From NCBI RefSeq assembly GCF_964340395.1, contig NC_135549.1, forward strand, positions 34,267,832-34,331,831: a stretch of DNA of 64,000 bases, given 5' to 3'. The translations under genes and the position numbers were made by a program. Origin of the DNA: Glandiceps talaboti (Eukaryota > Hemichordata > Enteropneusta > Spengelidae). Shown here one piece after another: positions 55,295-64,000 of this stretch. Below the pieces are notes generated by a model, which made no database searches, was not told the origin of the DNA, and saw only the letters and a list, made by a program, of their open reading frames with translations. Positions within the stretch are counted from its first letter, which is position 1; every line of letters begins with the position of its first letter.

Positions 55295-55524
55295 CTTGAA
55301 TGGTTCTTGTATGTTGGCAAAGCTACGATTAAAGACTGCATTGGCCTTCTCTAGTTCTCCCAATTCTAACCATCCAATAGAAAACATTCCCCATGTCATT
55401 GCTGGACCATGTGAATCTGTGTGCTTCTCATAGTACAAAAGATCATTTCTACGCACTGTTTCAGTTAGGTTGTACATCAGGGGAAAGCCAAGTAGAATTA
55501 CATCAGCTTGTTTGACAATGGTAC
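55295..55524 (-). CDS. PGGHG: PGGHG (GH65 glucosidase) exon, catalytic (alpha/alpha)6 region
   Basis: A 230-bp exon between the acceptor CCCTCTAG (ending at 55525) and the donor AAG/GTATGT (55294). It encodes TIVKQADVILLGFPLMYNLT, a QADV-LLG-P pattern found in PGGHG, then YYEKHTDSHGPAMTWGMFSI, GWLELG and FNRSFANIQEPFK. The first two bases complete a Gly codon, so the upstream intron is phase 1; the downstream intron is phase 0 and leads to 46149. In other animals the protein is an intracellular GH65 enzyme acting on glucosylated galactosyl-hydroxylysine. Exons encoding the N-terminal two thirds were not found between here and 64000, apart from an uncertain candidate at 58.7 kb, so much of the gene must lie outside the window. 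No disruption is seen. Confidence 0.9.
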
Positions 55525-55605
55525 CTAGAGGGAGGATAGATGAAATAAACTCAATGAGTTAAAGTATAAGTGAACCAAGTAGAATCCCATCATTTTGTTT
55601 AACTA

Positions 55606-55715
55606 TGGGGGGGGGGGGGGGGGGGGGCATAAATTCTAATGACACTTGGTCCACATATCTTTCTTAGGGTGACAACATAGCCTGACCAAATTGCCGGGGG
55701 GGGGGGGGGGGGGGA
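55606..55715. repeat. Two long G tracts upstream of the PGGHG acceptor
   Basis: 21 G at 55607-55627 and 19 G at 55696-55714. In the sense of the PGGHG transcript these are C21 and C19 runs 80-190 nt before the 3' splice site. Confidence 0.95.
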
Positions 55716-55802
55716 GTTCAGAACTTAGTATTGGTGCAATCATGCATTTAAAATTTACATAAATTTTGCATGTAATTTACATTTTAGCATACGCAATTAA
55801 AT

Positions 55803-56440
55803 ATCATACATGTATGTAATTGAGAATCAAATATTACAAGGCAGTGATCTCAAACCCAATAAATGGGGAAGATTCATAATTGATATTCGTTTCATTTGGA
55901 CACATGGTGTAACAGCATTACACAATTCCCATCAATATTGTAATCAAATTCATTCTAGCATCCAATTTACAATGGAATATAGCTCAGAAAATGTCTCCTT
56001 CCTAGATACACTATGTCGATACAGGATAACAAAAAATTGTCACATCCATTTATAGTAAACCTACAGATCGTCACGTCTACCTCTGGTCTACCTCTTGACA
56101 CCCTAAACATACTTACAGATCAATTACCTGGAGTCAAACCCTTCGTTATCGTCGGATTTGCTGTACTGAAACTATGTATGACAACGCCACCACAGAGATG
56201 AAACAACACTCCATAAACAGAGGCTATAACACTAATGAAATTGACAAACAAATTCACAAAGCTAGAATTATTGACAGGAACCAGCTTATCACACCCCATC
56301 CCACTAACCGTAAACAACAGAACAGAATACCTTTCGTCTTTACATTTAACCCCACTCTCCCTAAAATATCTAATATTCTTACCAAACACTGGGGTATAAT
56401 TGCATGTGATAAAGAAATCACTAAAGGTTACAGGACTGCG
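55803..56440 (+). mobile_element. Penelope-like element fragment (RT C-terminus and linker)
   Basis: Reads KWGRFIIDIRFIWTHG (about 55865), the catalytic region of Penelope-type RT. The normal (Y/F)IDD has become FIID, so the enzyme is dead. Then come HQYCNQIHSSIQFTMEYS and VSFLDT, a frame change, DRHVYLWST-like text, INRGYNTNEIDKQIHKA (about 56215-56260), and NRIPFVFTFNPTLPKIS then LTKHWGI (about 56320-56395). This order (RT end, linker, IPFV.TFNP, KHW) is characteristic of Penelope-like elements. No GIY-YIG endonuclease domain follows; the element is cut off by an L1-like sequence. Confidence 0.85.
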
Positions 56441-57130
56441 CATGCGCCAACTGTAGAAACTCCGCAAACACTAGCTTTAAAAATCACGTTAAAATTGAAC
56501 CAGCATTGCCGGAAAATGGCACCAATCAAAGGGAGAAGTGGTAAGGGGAACACGAGGGGTGATCAAGGAGAGAGAACAGTGAAATCTATGTTGAAAACGG
56601 CGGGTGAAGACAACCAAGGCCAGCAGACACCAATCCAAGATGGCGACCTGCAGAAAGTGCTCCAACTGAATGGCGACGAGCGAATGAATGTAATCATCAA
56701 ACTCCTCTTTGAGATTAAAAATGAAGTGAGTAAAATTGACCCTATTCATGAACAGTTAACACAGACGGTGCAATGAATTTCAGAAGTGGAAGTCTCTCTT
56801 GAATATGCATTGCGTACTCGGTAATCGAAGAAATTCAAAACGAGTTCAAAGGCATGCATTACTAACAAGACATAGACGAGTTATGCAATCAAATCAGAGA
56901 ACTTGACCAAATAGTAAAGACGACAGAGAAGAAGAACGAAGACTTAGAGAACAGATCTAGAAGGATAAATTTGAATTTCCTCAACATCCCGGAGAAAACA
57001 GAACTGAATGAAACATCGTGTTTGGCCTTTATGAAAAAGTTCATAACAGACCATATGAAAGTACCACTCAACGCACATGTAGCCATTCAACGTGCGCACA
57101 GAGTATACACATCTCACAACTCAAAAATAC
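56436..57130 (+). mobile_element. L1-like LINE 5' end: promoter-like leader and broken ORF1
   Basis: ORF1 starts at the ATG at 56517 (MAPIKGRSGKGNTRG...), with a basic N-terminus and a helical region (residues about 45-85: DLQKVLQLNGDERMNVIIKL), then a stop at 56774. After frame changes it resumes with ENRSRRINLNFLNIPEKTEL (about 56945-57010) and HVAIQRAHRVYTS (about 57075). This matches the coiled coil, R-R-x-N-L-x-F and QRAHR landmarks of L1-group ORF1 RNA-binding proteins. The upstream leader has CTGCGCATGCGCC at about 56436, an NRF1-type site. GCCGGAAAATGGC at the start codon resembles ETS/YY1 sites of LINE promoters. It is truncated at the right by a modular repeat. Confidence 0.75.
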
Positions 57131-58363
57131 CGCCAATGGTGTTGTTGCACAACTGTACAGTTTTTAAAAATGTTTATCCATATACTAGTCCATGCTAACA
57201 ATAGGTGTTCATTTGCTGAATGACTATCCAGTTGCCAATCCTACCATGTTGCTATCTTTGCGATATACACTATTATTTGGCTGTTGCTATGGGCATGGTC
57301 ATGTTGTTAGTTATATTTGCATACATTTTTGTATGTTTTTGTTCACTTGTGTATGCATTCCTGATATTATCTTTGCAATATACATGATCATTTGGCTGTT
57401 GCTATGGGCGTGGTCTTGTTGCTAGGCACATTTGCATACATTTTGTGCATAATTCATTTGTCTTTCTATTCCTGTTATCTTTGCAATATATGCGATTATT
57501 TAGCTGTTGCTATGGGCGTGGTCTTGTTGCTAGGCAAATTTACATACATTTTTTGAATGTTTATTCAATTGCCGATTAAACCTTGTTATCTTTGTGAAAT
57601 ACACGAGTTTGGCAGTTGCTATGGGCGTGGTCATGGTTGCTAGGAATATTTGCATACATTTTTTGAATGTTTACTCACTTGCCTACCAGGTGATGTTGTT
57701 ATTTGACCAAAATATACTGCCAATTGTTTGTGGTGGTCATGGTTGCTAGGGCCAATTGTGTCAAAATATTTTGAAGAATCTGCATAATAATACTTCTAGA
57801 AACATCTCACCAAGTTTCAGTCTCATTGACCAAGTACTTTGTGTGATACAAGTTTTTGACCAAAAATGAACATTTCTACACCTAATTTGCATATCACTCA
57901 TGACATCATTGTATCCTTAATATTTCTTCATCTATACATCCCTAGATGCATTCTCATTTATTTTCAGCCCAATATGCTTAGTATTTGGAATTATTGACTT
58001 TTGACCAAAAAGACACATTCTTAGCCCTAATTTGCATATTACTGATGGAATCATCATGTCATGAACAAATCTTATTCTGTACCCTCTTAAGAACGTTTCC
58101 ACCAAATTGCACACCAATCTGCCTAGTAGGTTCTGAGTTTAAGGTTTTTTTACCAAAAATCACATTTTTTTACCCAAATCACAAACCAGTGGTAAGATTA
58201 TTTTGATTTGAACAATTTTTCATTAGAACACCATAAGTAATGTCCCCCACCAAATATCAATCGGTTTAGCGGTTTTTGACTTTAAGTCGTTTACACACAC
58301 ACACACACACACAGACACCGGAAGATGCCTATTGCACTACTGAACTTAGGTTCAGTTGTACTA
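57131..58363 (+). mobile_element. Octamer-bearing modular repeat, full-length copy
   Basis: Left end CGCCAATGGTGTTGTTGCAC then AACTGTACAG; right end GGTTCAGTTGTACTA at 58350-58363, so the ends are inverse (TTGCACAACTG / CAGTTGTACTA). Inside, about five first-type modules of about 120 bp come first. They combine TATCTTTGCAATATACATGA, TTTGGCTGTTGCTATGGGCG, TGGTC, TTGCTAGG and ATTTGCATACA. Then about four second-type modules of about 130 bp follow, combining ACCAAATTGCACACCAATCT, GTTTTTGACCAAAAA and TAATTTGCATATTACTGATG. A CA tract closes the element. No ORF of note. Confidence 0.85.
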
Positions 58364-58641
58364 AAAAAACGAGGTCGATAAAGGTAGCCTTCATTGATGC
58401 GGGTGTCGCAAGGTCTATACTACTTGTAGCCCTGGATGTTTAAAGAACAACCCGTTAAACGGAAACCACATTTTTGTGACAGATGACGTCTCACAACACA
58501 TGGTAAATGAACGGAAGCAGCTTATTCCATTCAAAAAGGACAACCCTTGAAAGAGAGCGTTCATCGCATGAAAGGTCCCGGCCACATGCATGATTGAAAC
58601 TGAACAAGGGGTTTTAAAACCAGTCACTGTGAAAGACTTAC
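58364..58641. other. Spacer
   Basis: No supported coding sequence. On the minus strand this would be intron after the donor at 58641. Confidence 0.45.
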
Positions 58642-58797
58642 CAAGCGAACAATAAGTCAAGTCAATTTCTCCAAAATCTCCACCAAAGGTTAAAGGACTA
58701 CTTGGTTTGTATCCAATACTTGAAGTTGAACACTGTTCTAAGGTGCCAACATAAACAATACTGACATTACTGACATTCTTTATGTCCATGTTTTTCC
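58642..58797 (-). CDS. Candidate 52-codon phase 1-1 exon, unrecognised
   Basis: On the minus strand, an acceptor AAGCTTTAG (ending 58798) is followed by an open frame KNMDIKNVSNVSIVYVGTLE, then CSTSSIGYK, TFGGDFGEIDLTYCSLG, then the donor GTAAGT (58641). The other two frames are closed. Both boundaries are phase 1, the classic symmetric form for shuffled extracellular exons. It has two Cys and N-glycosylation sequons (NVS). Its 3' phase and final G fit the PGGHG exon at 55524, but the sequence does not resemble what precedes QADV in known PGGHG proteins. It may belong to another gene, be an alternative exon, or be chance. The polypyrimidine tract is weak. Confidence 0.35.
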
Positions 58798-59160
58798 CTA
58801 AAGCTTACAGTTAATGTTATATACTCACTAACTCAGCAATATCAAATTTAAGCAACTCATTTCCGCAAGGAATATATTTTTCTCCTTACATATATTTTTT
58901 TTATAGTTAGTGGTTCTGAAATTGCAAAATAACTTTGCTTAGCGGAGTCCGTCCCACTCTATTCCATGTGCATGCCCATCTTTTGCCAAGTTTTCTTGGC
59001 CATGATTTCTGTTTTTCCTTTTGGAATGTGTTTCCCAACATTTTTGTCATGGTTGGACAACTGTTGGGATTTTTGCCAAGCCTTCTTTAGGCATGTTGTT
59101 TGTCTTCTGTGCATGTTTGGCTTCGGCCTTTGTTTTATTGTCCTGTTAAAAAAAATACTG
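58798..59160. other. Spacer
   Basis: No supported gene. The stretch at 58960-59150 is open on both strands but has no recognisable motif. Confidence 0.4.
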
Positions 59161-60320
59161 CCAATGGCGTTGTAGCACAACTGTACAGTTTTTAAAAATG
59201 CTAACATGCGAACAATAAGTGTTCATTTGGTGAATGACTATCCAGTTGCCTATCCAACCATGTTGCTATCTTTACGATATATGCTATTATTTGGCTGTTG
59301 CTATGGATGTGGTCTTGTTGCTAGGCATATTTACATACATTTTTGAATGTTTATTCAATTGTCTATTAATCCCCTTTGTTATCTTTGCAATATATGTGAC
59401 CATTTGGCTGTTGCTATGGGCGTGGTCTTGTTGCTAGGCACATTTGCATACATTTTTTGAATGTTTATTCATTTGTCTTTCTATTCCTGTTGTTATCTTT
59501 GCAATATACATGATTATTTGGCTGTTGCTATGGGCGTGGTCTTGTTGCTAGGCAAATTTACATACATTTTTTGAACGTTTATTCAATTGTCTATTAATCC
59601 CTGGTTATCTTTGTGAAATACACGACCGTTTGGCTGTTGCTATGGGCGTGGTCATGGTTGCTAGGAATATTTGCATACATTTTTTGAATGTTTATTCATT
59701 TGCCTACCATATGATGTTGTTATTTGACCAAAATATACTGCTATTTGGTTGTTGCTAAGGGCGTGGTCGTGGTTGCTAGGGCCAATTTTGTCAAAATGTT
59801 TTGAAGAATAACATGCAGAAACATCTCACCAAGTTTCAGACTCGGTGACCAAGTACTTTTGGAGATATAAGTTTTTGACCAAAAATGAACATTTTTACAC
59901 CTAATTTGCATATCACTCATGGAATCATGGTATGCTTAATATTTCTTTGTCCATACATCCCTAGATACATTCCCATTAAATTTCAGCCCAATCTGCTCAG
60001 TAGTTTTGGAATTATAGATTTTTAACCAAAAAGACACATTTTTAGAGCTAATTTGTATATCACTGATGGAATCATCCCGTCATGGACAAATCTTACTTTA
60101 CATCCCCTTAAGAATGTTCCCACCAATCTGCCCAGTAGTTTCTGAGTTTAAGTTTTTTGACCAAAAATCACATTTTTTGACCCAAATCACACATCTGTGA
60201 TGCGATCATTTTGATTTGAACAATTTCCCAACTAGACACCCAAGGTAATGGACCCACCAAATATCATGGCAATCGGTTCAGCAGTTTTTGAGTTTAAGTT
60301 GTTTACACACATACATACAC
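59161..60320 (+). mobile_element. Octamer-bearing modular repeat, copy lacking its right tip
   Basis: Left end CCAATGGCGTTGTAGCACAA then CTGTACAG, nearly the same as at 57.1 kb. About four or five first-type modules, then four second-type modules, ending at GTTGTTTACACACATACATA. The expected CAGTTGTGCTA tip is missing, replaced by the 153-bp tandem repeat that follows. Confidence 0.85.
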
Positions 60321-60616
60321 TCTGAGTTATGGCTTTGGACATGGAAAATTCACAAAACAAAATGGCTGCCAGGCAGCCATATTGGATCGTATCACGACGA
60401 AAATGGATAATGCACATGTATGTCATAGAACACTGTCCTAATACCAACTTTGAATGAGATCTGTTTAAGCATGTCTGAGTTATGGCTTTAGACATGGAAA
60501 ATGCACAAACAAAATGGCTGCAAGGCAGCCATATTGGATCGTATCACGACGAAAATGGATATGCACATGTATGTCATAGAACACTGTCCTAATACCAACT
60601 TTGAATGAGATCTGTA
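60321..60616. repeat. 153-bp tandem duplication
   Basis: The block TCTGAGTTATGGCTTTGGAC ... GAATGAGATCTGT occurs at 60321-60473 and again from 60474. Each copy contains AATGGCTGCCAGGCAGCCAT (or CAAG in the centre), a near-perfect hairpin with an ATGGCTGC/GCAGCCAT stem. Confidence 0.93.
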
Positions 60617-60897
60617 ATCTTAAATTTGCAAAGGTCCCACTTCATATGTTTGTCTTGCATTTTTGTAAATTCCCTGTCCCAATTTTCAACTTTTCCTTTA
60701 AAGGGCCACTGCAATCCTTTTCACTTTTCATCAAATCAATAAAAAATAGCCACTTAAAACATTTCTATAGCGTTGAGGAGAAAAAAGTGACCACGAATAG
60801 TGAAAATCTCGTTAGAAATTATGCTGCTTCCACATTCATGACACCCTCAGCTGAGTCATGAATGTTTATACGTCCTTCCACATTCATGACACCCTCT
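60617..60897. other. Spacer
   Basis: A small repeat, TTCCACATTCATGACACCCTC, occurs at about 60828 and about 60876. No gene. Confidence 0.45.
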
Positions 60898-62036
60898 GCA
60901 TTGTGGTTGAACCAGAAGGTCAACTTCACAACCCGTTTTCGCCAAAACCCGACGTTGAATATTGATCAGATTCCTCAAGCGTAGAGCAAAACACCCTGGC
61001 TTTAACATCTGATGGTGTGATTCAGTCATATTTGTTCGAACCGACCACTAGCAGTAATGATAGTTCCTCTGGCAGTGAATGAGTGAGGAAGTAGTGGTCC
61101 ACCACACAGAGCCTGAATGACACTGCTTTATAAGGTGTTTTTTTCAATGTAATTTCACAGAAAAATGTAGTCATGGCTAGTACACATTATATGTAATAGT
61201 ATACCTGTGTTAAAATATCCATCATGCAAGTTTAGTGCTTGTTTTCTGTCTATACCTTGCTGTCTTGTACCACAACATGGACCATCCACCATATTGTTTA
61301 CGTCCTAGTGAAGCCGTATTGTTTACATAAAGTGAAGGCTGTTATCAGTGTCCTTTGTTGACATAACTATTCAATGGGTGGAAAACAGCTCCCACAGACA
61401 ATCTAATCGAAACGAAAATTATCTAATATTTCCGTACCCATCGATCATACAGAGATCGGATGAGAATGATGATTTCACAAGAAGACAACACAATGCAACA
61501 CAAAACAACACGAGTTCCCCATAATATTCTCTCAAGTTGTTCAGATGTAGCATGTGTCATAATAGTACATTCTATGACCATTCAAAATCTTCGTGAAAGT
61601 AGACCCACACATTCGTATGTTAGAGCAGAACATTTTGCTGGATAGCTGTCCCACCTGAAAACTATGTGCAAACGCACTTTATTTCATTTTTTTACTGCGT
61701 TCATTACCACCCACACAGTGACATGAAGTGGTTTCGTCTTCTTTCAAAGCACGGCCCGCGTTCACCATTTTTGTTTTGTCGATGTCTGAGTTTTTGATGG
61801 GTAGACATGTCTTACGTTGCAGATTTATTTGACCTGGGAGCATGAAGTGTTGTACTTTGCTGTGTCCATCCACTTTGGACATGTGATTGGCACGACACAG
61901 TAATTGTTCAAATAGACAAAACAATGGAAACAAAAATGGCAACATAATAATTAGCGTTGCATCGGTTTTAATAAAGATCATCAGAAGATAGTGACTGGTC
62001 GAGACATCTTTAATTTCTACCTCACACTTTGCCAAC
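60898..62036 (+). pseudogene. Decayed coding repeat, copy B (inverted partner of 36.9-37.8 kb)
   Basis: The plus strand begins VVEPEGQLHNPFSPKPDVEY, stop, SDSSSVEQ, then DGVIQSYLFEPTTSSNDSSS then GSE (about 60905-61080). After about 215 bp absent from copy A it continues with TGGGTGGAAAACAGCTCC (about 61374), VPHNILSSCSDVACVI, and NLRESRPTHSYVRAEHFAG (to 61645). The last string resembles the C-terminal half of a THAP finger, but its second Cys is replaced by Arg. The minus strand of 62038-61679 is also open (119 codons), probably by chance. An ancestral gene or element supplied both copies; neither is intact. Confidence 0.45.
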
Positions 62037-62993
62037 ATTTAGATGTACTCCCACCCACTTCTTTTAACTTCAATTGTCGTAGTTGGACTGAGTCTGTCTC
62101 TTGAACCAAAGTAAGTAGTTGACTCACTCACTGGATCTACACTATACACATGGTGTCATTTCCTCCAAGTCCAAAGTCTGCCCCAAGATCAAATACACAT
62201 GACAAAGACTGATGACAGCCTGACCTAAATGGCTTCACTGTGTATGACAAGGATCCCACTGACTGTTAGACTAGGTTTTATATCTTTGTATGATCCATAG
62301 ATGTAGCAAGTTTTGTTGAATTTGGTGCAGCCGTTATGCATATATAGCCCCACTTTTATAAATCATTAATTATGCAAATTGTTATTAATTATGCAAGTCA
62401 CTCCCACCAACAACTAATCAGCACTAACTTGCAGACTGACAATGCCACATAGTAAATCGCAGAACATTTGCTTCTGAATCAGTACTTTTTGAGATATTAT
62501 TGGAACAAAATTTCTGCATGGACACGCAGACAGACAGACATCGCCACGACATTACATCCCATACAGGAGCTAAAAAACTAAAGGTGTTTTTGCCTATAAA
62601 TGACAGCTTGATTTCAGAGGGACAAAAATAACTCTTGTGTTTTGGTTTCGGAAAAAGAGCAGAAAATATATTTTAATTGATGAAAATGAAGTATATCTAT
62701 GTGTTATTATGGGGAGAGTGTTTTTATTTTCTTGCTCTATTGTTGTACACTAACTTTTGGCAATCGTTTTAGTCATGTACGTCCAAAGTGCTTACTTTTG
62801 ACCACCCCTATGTAGACAATAGACAAACCTTTGTGCAACTATGCGCATAACTTTGAGCTGTGGATTTGTCAAGCATCAGGGGTTCTCTTTGTTGCTATGC
62901 AACACAGCACCCTCTATCATCAAATAGCTCTGGATTTCGTCTGCAGTGTGGGGTTGATTTTTGGAGTTTTCCATACAAGACAAATAATTGAGT
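62037..62993. other. Gene-free DNA, possible degenerate repeat
   Basis: 62270-62570 ends with a (CAGA)n stretch and the text TTGAATTTGGTGCAGCCGTT, AGTACTTTTTGAGATATTAT, in the style of the second-type modules elsewhere. I could not align it to a specific copy. No exon is supported. Confidence 0.4.
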
Positions 62994-63535
62994 ATGGATG
63001 CTGCAGATATTGAAAAGATGAAAGTAGGTGAGCTAAGGAAGGTGTTGTGTCATCGCAGTATAATGTGTGGCGAGGCTAAAAAGGCAAAGTTGGTATCACT
63101 AGTGAGATTAGCCATCAAGCTGGATTTGATGATGTAGCGGTGGATGATATGGAGGATATATTCAAAGAAAGACGAAGAGTTTCAGTTTCAGACAATAGTC
63201 GACAGGTTACTCTCCCGCCTCCATCATCTGTAACATGTTGAGATGAAAATCTCAATAATTTGCCAGATGTTGAATTAGCGGACATTTTCATTTATTTATT
63301 GTCACTGTGCTGATGGCCACCCGACAAACTGTTGAACTACAAGAAAGATGCTGGCTACCGTTTATCCCTTAGTGGAAATATCTACAACACCAGGATGCAC
63401 CAATTCCAACAGGCTGACAACCATGTATATGTTTCGTCTGACTGTGTCAGACAAACCAGTGTCCGAGATGTCCCATATAAGACTTGGGTTTTACTCACCA
63501 GGAGCGGCCAAGTGGCAACCGTGTCACCGTGTCAC
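62994..63535 (+). pseudogene. Decayed SAP/SWIM-type gene, first exon
   Basis: From the ATG at 62994, MDAADIEKMKVGELRKVLCH then EAKKAKLVSLVRLA matches a SAP DNA-binding motif (helix, extended loop, KK, helix). The frame then shifts near 63125 to AGFDDVAVDDMEDIFKERRR. It has TGA stops at 63239 and 63311, and continues WPPDKLLNYKKDAGYRLSLS, GNIYNTRMHQFQQADNHVYV and VPYKTWVLLTRSGQV, the stretch that precedes a SWIM zinc finger in SAP-SWIM-YqaJ proteins of marine animals. The exon ends at a good donor, CAC/GTAAGTA (63536). Two stops and one shift imply a pseudogene. The YqaJ nuclease part would lie beyond the window and is assumed only from family architecture. Confidence 0.6.
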
Positions 63536-63842
63536 GTAAGTACTAAAGTAGCTTACATTAACAGTTTATCACTAAGCTTTGGTGGAATAAAAACACAAAC
63601 ATGAGCTTAAACACTGTTGTTGTTCATCTCTCTTACATGACATGGCATATTCGGTAAATCCGCACGATCAACTGGCCATTTGTTTACAGCTTCGTAGCAA
63701 CAGTAACCGGTTGCATACGTAAAGAAATCATATTGTAGTCAAAGTGTAACAATCTAGACACGTGTTGGGGATTCCCTTTGAACATTACACCATTTGCCAC
63801 CTTGTACTCAATTTGTATGTCTATCGTCTTTATATTCTAGTA

Positions 63843-64000
63843 TACAAATATATGTTTTGTTTTTGTATTGCAGTGGGTACAGATACTGTAAACATGGCAC
63901 AGCCATACTGTACAAATATATGTTTTGTTTTTGTATTGCAGTGGGTAGATACTGTACACATGGCACAGCCATACTGTACAAATATATGTTTTGTTTTTGT
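63843..64000 (+). repeat. Tandem repeat (68/66 bp) carrying a splice acceptor, window edge
   Basis: TACAAATATATGTTTTGTTT then TTGTATTGCAG, TGGGTA, AGATACTGTA, ACATGGCACAGCCATACTG repeats at 63843, 63911 and 63977. Each unit has a good acceptor (T-rich tract then GCAG). It is followed in one frame by GYRYCKHGTAIL, a plausible C-x-H half of a SWIM finger. This looks like duplication of the start of exon 2 of the gene at 62994. The array continues past the edge. Confidence 0.8.

Noticed and set aside
58642-58797. Assigning this exon to PGGHG
   Set aside because: The phase fits, but the residues before the QADV motif in known PGGHG proteins look different, so it is left unassigned.
61679-62038. 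119-codon minus-strand frame as a gene
   Set aside because: Not open in the inverted partner copy at 37 kb, and opposite to the strand with recognisable motifs.

Overview
The window looks like a transposon- and minisatellite-rich stretch of an animal genome, most likely a marine invertebrate. The evidence is short exons with GT/AG introns, plus relics of DIRS, CR1/L2-type LINE, jockey/Rex1-type LINE, L1-like and Penelope retroelements, and a SAP/SWIM-type mobile gene. An invertebrate deuterostome (amphioxus or hemichordate) would fit, but the sequence alone does not settle it. No bacterial-type operon, tRNA, rRNA or CRISPR was seen.

Host genes are sparse. The one firm identification is two exons of a GH65-family protein-glucosylgalactosylhydroxylysine glucosidase (PGGHG/ATHL1), minus strand, at 55524-55295 and 46149-45849. 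They are joined in phase across a 9.1-kb intron full of transposons. A well-formed 134-codon first exon of an unrecognised gene lies at 26959-26558 (minus), with a strong start context and an ETS/YY1-like upstream motif. A 52-codon phase 1-1 exon candidate lies at 58797-58642 (minus). The right edge (62994-64000, plus) carries the decayed 5' part of a SAP-SWIM gene.

Layout: 1-2.9 kb plain; 2.9-5.6 kb LINE with an internal 42-bp minisatellite made from its own RT; 5.9-6.9 kb repeat and (GA)n; 8.5-9.3 kb LINE fragment; 9.3-14.5 kb plain; 14.5-25.8 kb a giant double minisatellite (about 292 x 31 bp, then about 57 x 39 bp); 26.5-27 kb first exon; 29.5-30.6 kb two minisatellites, one bounded by inverted repeats; 30.9-33.9 kb interspersed repeats and a 32-bp array; 35-44.1 kb a nested transposon complex with a structurally complete DIRS element (37953-43315); 44.2-45.7 kb a 40-bp array; 45.8-55.5 kb PGGHG exons and intron; 55.8-57.1 kb Penelope and L1-like fragments; 57.1-60.6 kb modular interspersed repeats; 60.9-62 kb an inverted copy of 36.9-37.8 kb; 63-64 kb the SAP-SWIM relic.

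Minisatellite spans add up to about 14.7 kb, or 23% of the window. The most informative items are: (1) the DIRS element, whose internal complementary region exactly matches its two joined ends and whose empty target is present nearby; (2) paired low-copy and high-copy states of one minisatellite (35.2 and 44.3 kb, 125 bp identical); (3) a modular repeat family whose modules repeatedly carry the POU octamer ATTTGCAT.
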